A stretch of DNA of 64,000 nt from Zoogloeaceae bacterium (GTDB taxonomy: Bacteria > Pseudomonadota > Gammaproteobacteria > Burkholderiales > Rhodocyclaceae), in the NCBI GenBank assembly GCA_024235675.1, contig JACKLZ010000004.1, positions 362,345 through 426,344 of the forward strand. The letters are read 5' to 3'. Shown here in pieces: positions 60,489-64,000 of the stretch; the stretch's first letter is position 1, and each line of letters begins with the position of its first letter. Made by a program: the position numbers and the translations under genes. The notes beneath the pieces are model-generated. The model did not search any database, had not been told where the DNA came from, and worked only from the letters and a program-made list of their open reading frames with translations.

Positions 60489-61907
60489 ATGCACCGCATC
60501 CGCAACGCCAAAATCGTCGCCACCCTCGGCCCGGCAAGCACCGACCGGGCCACCATCCGGGCGCTGTTCGACGCCGGCGCCGACGTTTTTCGCCTGAATT
60601 TCAGCCACGGCAGCCACGAGGATCACAAACAGCGCCTCGACACCATTCGTGCCATCGAGCAGGAAACGGGTCGTCCCGTCGGCGTGCTGCTCGATTTGCA
60701 AGGCCCCAAGCTGCGCCTGGGCACGTTTGCAAAGGGGGCGGTCCAGCTCGTGGAGGGAGCCGCTTTTCGCCTCGACCTGAACCGCGACCAGCCCGGGGGG
60801 CAAGAGCGGGCGCCGATGCCCCACCCTGAGATCTTTGCTGCCCTGGAAGTCGGCACCGATCTACTGGTCGACGACGGACGGGTGCGCCTGCGGGTCGAAC
60901 GCTGCGGCCCAGACTTTGCTGATACCCGGGTCATTAACAGTGGCACGGTGTCCGACCGCAAAGGGGTGAACGTCACTGGGGTAGTGCTGCCCTTGTCGGC
61001 CCTGACCGCCAAGGATCGTGCCGATCTGGACTACGGCCTGACCTTGGGCGTCGATTGGATCGCGCTTTCCTTTGTTCAGCGCCCCGAGGACATTATCGAG
61101 ATCAAAGCCATCGTCCAGGGCCGTGCCGGGATCGTTGCCAAGCTGGAGAAGCCGGCGGCCATCGGCAGCCTGGAAGCCATCGTCGCGGAGAGCGACGCGG
61201 TGATGGTGGCCCGCGGTGATCTGGGCGTCGAGATGCCCCCCGAGCAGGTGCCGGCGATCCAGAAGCGCATCGTCCGTGCCTGCCGCAAGGCCGGCAAGCC
61301 GGTGATTGTCGCCACCCAGATGCTCGAATCGATGGTAGTCGCGCCGGTACCAACGCGGGCCGAAGCATCCGACGTGGCCACCGCCATCTACGATGGTGCA
61401 GATGCAGTCATGTTGTCGGCCGAATCGGCTTCCGGTGCCTTTCCAGTGGAAGCCGTGCGCATGATGGACAGCATCATTACCCAAACCGAAACCGATCCGC
61501 ATTACCGCGACGCCCTCAATGCCGGATGTCCTCCGCCCCGCGTCGACATGGCTGACGCGATCGGTGCGGCCATGAGCTGTGTGGCCGACGTGCTGCAGGT
61601 AGCGGCCACGGTGGCCTACACCAGCTCCGGCTATTCAGCCCTGCGTATGGCCCGGGAGCGGCCCCGGGCGCCGATCATCGGCATGACCCCGCGGCTTGTG
61701 ACGGCCCGCAGGCTGGCCTTGGCCTGGGGAGTGCATCCCGTGCTGTGCAGCGATGTCGCGGATGTCAGCGAAATGAGCGAGCTGGCCTGCGATACCGCAC
61801 AAAAGGAAGGTTTCGGCCAGGCCGGCCAGATGATCGCCATCTCGGCGGGCATGCCCTTCGGCACCTCTGGCACCACCAATTTGCTGCGCATCGCCCGTAT
61901 CGGCTGA
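60489..61907 (+). CDS. pyk: pyruvate kinase
   Basis: A 472-residue pyruvate kinase. It begins with RNAKIVATLGPASTDRATIR, and has VFRLNFSHGSHEDHKQRLD, the catalytic region IVAKLEKPAAIGSLEAIV, MVARGDLGVEMPPEQVPAIQ and ATQMLESMVVAPVPTRAEAS. It converts PEP and ADP to pyruvate and ATP. It is the TtuE position in tartrate clusters. Being in this operon it is probably a substrate-specific second copy. Confidence 0.9.
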   Translation: MHRIRNAKIVATLGPASTDRATIRALFDAGADVFRLNFSHGSHEDHKQRLDTIRAIEQETGRPVGVLLDLQGPKLRLGTFAKGAVQLVEGAAFRLDLNRDQPGGQERAPMPHPEIFAALEVGTDLLVDDGRVRLRVERCGPDFADTRVINSGTVSDRKGVNVTGVVLPLSALTAKDRADLDYGLTLGVDWIALSFVQRPEDIIEIKAIVQGRAGIVAKLEKPAAIGSLEAIVAESDAVMVARGDLGVEMPPEQVPAIQKRIVRACRKAGKPVIVATQMLESMVVAPVPTRAEASDVATAIYDGADAVMLSAESASGAFPVEAVRMMDSIITQTETDPHYRDALNAGCPPPRVDMADAIGAAMSCVADVLQVAATVAYTSSGYSALRMARERPRAPIIGMTPRLVTARRLALAWGVHPVLCSDVADVSEMSELACDTAQKEGFGQAGQMIAISAGMPFGTSGTTNLLRIARIG

Positions 61908-61974
61908 TGCCGCGGTCGAGCAACGCGCGCATCACCCACCAGGCGTCACCAAATATGCAGATGGAGAACACAGC

Positions 61975-63261
61975 ATGGCATTGATTCAGCAGGTTCGCGG
62001 CTTTGAAATCCTGGATTCCCGCGGCAATCCCACCGTCGCCGCCGAGGTGATACTCGAAGGTGGCGCCCGCGGTTTCGCCGCTGCCCCCTCGGGCGCGTCC
62101 ACCGGCGCCCGCGAAGCCCTGGAACTGCGCGACGGCGACCCGCATCGCTACCTCGGCAAAGGCGTTCTGCAGGCCGTCGCCCACGTCAATGGCGAACTGA
62201 ACGCGGTACTTCAAGGCTGCGAGGCGGCCGACCAGGCCGGCGTGGACCAGCGCATGATCGACCTCGATGGCACCTCCACCAAATCGCGCCTGGGAGCCAA
62301 CGCCATCCTCGCCGTGTCCCTGGCCTCGGCCAAGGCGGCGGCCGCGGAGGCTGGCCTGCCCTTGTATCGGCACCTGGCCCAGCCCACCTGGCCGGTGCGC
62401 CTGCCTGTGCCGATGATGAACATTGTCAATGGCGGCGCCCACGCGACGAACAGCGTCGACATGCAGGAGTTCATGATCCTGCCGCTGGGGGCGCCGAGCT
62501 TCTCCGAGGCGCTGCGCTGGGGGGTCGAGGTGTTCCACGCCCTCAGGCTCCTTCTCAAGGGTCGGGGCCTGTCCACTGCGGTAGGCGACGAAGGTGGCTT
62601 CGCGCCGGACCTGCCATCTAACGAGGCCGCCCTGGAAGCCATCCTCTCCGCCATCGAGCAGGCTGGCTACAAACCCGGTATCGACATCTACCTGGGCCTG
62701 GATGTTGCCAGTTCGGAATTCTATGAGAACGGGCATTACGAACTCGCCTCCGAAGGCAAGCGCTTCGATTCGGCCCAATTCGTGGACTACCTGGCGGACT
62801 GGGTGGACCACTACCCGATCATCACCATCGAAGACGGCATGGCCGAGGACGACTGGGCGGGCTGGAAGCTGCTGACCGAACGACTCGGTCACCGCGTGCA
62901 ACTGGTGGGCGACGACCTGTTCGTGACCAACACCGCGATCCTCAGCGAAGGAATCGCCGCCGGGGTGGCCAATTCCATCCTCATCAAACCCAACCAGATC
63001 GGCACCCTCACCGAAACCCTGGCGGCCATCACGATGGCGGACCGGGCCGGCTACAGCGCAGTGGTCTCCCACCGCTCTGGCGAAACCGAGGACACCACCA
63101 TCGCCGATCTGAGCGTGTGCACTGCTGCCACCCAGATCAAGACCGGCTCCCTGTGCCGCTCCGACCGGGTTGCCAAGTACAATCGCCTTCTTCTGATCGA
63201 AGCTGAACTGGGTGCGAATGCGATTTATCGCGGCCACTCAGCGTTCCCGAGCCGCGCCTAG
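61975..63261 (+). CDS. eno: enolase (phosphopyruvate hydratase)
   Basis: A 428-residue enolase. Catalytic signatures are GFEILDSRGNPTVAAEVIL, PSGASTGAREALELRDGD, the metal and base regions around IEDGMAEDDWAGW, LVGDDLFVTN, LIKPNQIGTLTET and VVSHRSGETEDTTIADL. It dehydrates 2-phosphoglycerate to PEP, filling the step between glycerate kinase and pyruvate kinase. An enolase outside its usual pyrG/ftsB-side location suggests a dedicated copy. No clear terminator follows. Confidence 0.92.
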   Translation: MALIQQVRGFEILDSRGNPTVAAEVILEGGARGFAAAPSGASTGAREALELRDGDPHRYLGKGVLQAVAHVNGELNAVLQGCEAADQAGVDQRMIDLDGTSTKSRLGANAILAVSLASAKAAAAEAGLPLYRHLAQPTWPVRLPVPMMNIVNGGAHATNSVDMQEFMILPLGAPSFSEALRWGVEVFHALRLLLKGRGLSTAVGDEGGFAPDLPSNEAALEAILSAIEQAGYKPGIDIYLGLDVASSEFYENGHYELASEGKRFDSAQFVDYLADWVDHYPIITIEDGMAEDDWAGWKLLTERLGHRVQLVGDDLFVTNTAILSEGIAAGVANSILIKPNQIGTLTETLAAITMADRAGYSAVVSHRSGETEDTTIADLSVCTAATQIKTGSLCRSDRVAKYNRLLLIEAELGANAIYRGHSAFPSRA

Positions 63262-64000
63262 AAGCGATCGCCATCCACCCCCTGCGTTACCCGCGGCCAG
63301 TTGCGTGATGAAAATGCCGTCGTCCACGCACTGGCTTCAGGCCCGCCGCCGCAGGCTTGGATGCATTTCTTCGCAGTGAGCTGGAATAGGATGTGGCTGT
63401 AGAACGAATGTCATCAGGGTCGGGCTCGACGGGCGCCAAAGTAGGCCGGATTGATTTCTGCTGATCTGCTCCGAACAGCCCAAAAACCTTCGCTTGCAAT
63501 TCCGGGGGAGCCCATAGGTCCACAAATGGCCGACGACGCGACGAAGGCGGGGTGACGGTGATCGGCAGCTACCTGAACGGAGCAGTCACCCGAATGGCCG
63601 GTGTGCAGAGGCGAAGATCGGCAGCTCCTGGCCGATAGTACCCGGCCACCCTAGCTCTCCAGCGCGGCCGCTGCCCGAAGATTCCGCTCCTTCACTGGCT
63701 GCTTACGGGCGCACTCCTGAACTAACACTCTCGGCCAGAAGCTGCCGGACACATCTTCTCCAAACCAGCCGCTTGACGGGCCGCTCCGCTCTGATACCTA
63801 CCGGATGATCTACTTCAGCAGGTCGGCCAAGTCAGCCGATGATTACAACTCAGCTGAACGGCTGCTATCTCGTCGTTTGCCGCCGCTATATCGGCGAAAG
63901 CATGTCGTTCGCTTGTTCGCAAGCAATTGGGATCATTCGTTAAAAACGAGATCGAACCGTGTTAGGCCGGTGTCTGAGGACACCGATACGCTACCTCTGT
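63262..64000. other. gene-less end of the window with GGCCG-rich sequence
   Basis: No gene is credible in this 739-bp stretch; the small open frames have no ribosome site or family resemblance. From about 63540 it has the same GGCCG/CGGCC inverted-word texture as the flanks of the short integrase (28.1-29.3 kb), including an exact copy of CCGAATGGCCGGTGT at 63590-63604. Confidence 0.5.

Noticed and set aside
63287..63523. Small 78-codon minus-strand frame after enolase
   Set aside because: No ribosome site, no family resemblance, and it lies in a non-coding stretch of repeat-like character.
1..64000. CRISPR array
   Set aside because: I saw no series of regularly spaced identical repeats and no cas genes.

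Overview
The window reads as chromosomal DNA of a GC-rich, motile, respiratory betaproteobacterium. A relative of Thauera/Azoarcus/Aromatoleum (Rhodocyclales) is my best guess, based on gene content and codon bias only. Almost all of it codes in compact, overlapping operons. Three accessory blocks break this pattern: a tRNA-linked defence island, a short integrase with unusual non-coding flanks, and a three-recombinase RIT element.

Layout. (1) 1-10370, minus strand: tandem flagellin genes (the first cut by the window edge), a 1249-residue multi-domain glycosyltransferase, a CmcI-type O-methyltransferase and five overlapping genes that turn glucose-1-phosphate into a CDP-linked 6-deoxy sugar, probably C-methylated. 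This looks like a flagellin glycosylation locus. (2) 10469-15243, minus strand: HAD phosphatase, GGDEF diguanylate cyclase, and a response regulator/histidine kinase pair. (3) 15368-15577: tRNA-Thr(TGT) and initiator tRNA-Met(CAT). (4) About 15600-28000: an integrative island with an RHH regulator, an excisionase-like protein, an integrase and an OB/HD protein. It also carries a complete QatABCD anti-phage operon (+) and, convergent with it, a Gabija pair (gajA, gajB) followed by an AbiJ-like gene (-). (5) 28441-29055: a 204-residue tyrosine recombinase flanked by GGCCG-rich non-coding DNA. (6) 29456-49742: a large acyl-CoA degradation regulon. The minus arm has paaF/paaH/paaJ-like beta-oxidation genes, a class III CoA-transferase, a second hydratase and a nitronate monooxygenase. 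The plus arm has an IclR regulator, acyl-CoA dehydrogenase, CoA ligase, a five-part Liv-type ABC importer, thioesterase, ETF, an MFS transporter and ETF:quinone oxidoreductase. Two near-identical palindromes in the divergent promoter region are candidate IclR operators. (7) 50235-53764: a RIT element. (8) 53966-63261: a tartrate module with a LysR regulator, tartrate dehydrogenase, SLC13-type carrier, L-tartrate dehydratase (two subunits), glycerate 2-kinase, pyruvate kinase and enolase. (9) 63262-64000: no gene, but sequence related to the flanks of the short integrase.

How the parts work together. The acyl-CoA regulon holds uptake, activation, one full beta-oxidation turn ending at a 3-oxoadipyl-CoA-type thiolase, and the electron path from acyl-CoA dehydrogenase through ETF and ETF-QO to quinone. 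A C6 dicarboxylate such as adipate, or a compound funnelled to it, fits best. The tartrate block covers dehydration to oxaloacetate, and oxidation/decarboxylation to glycerate followed by 2-phosphoglycerate, PEP and pyruvate. The defence island combines two established anti-phage systems with a tightly coupled AbiJ-like gene that may belong to the Gabija operon.
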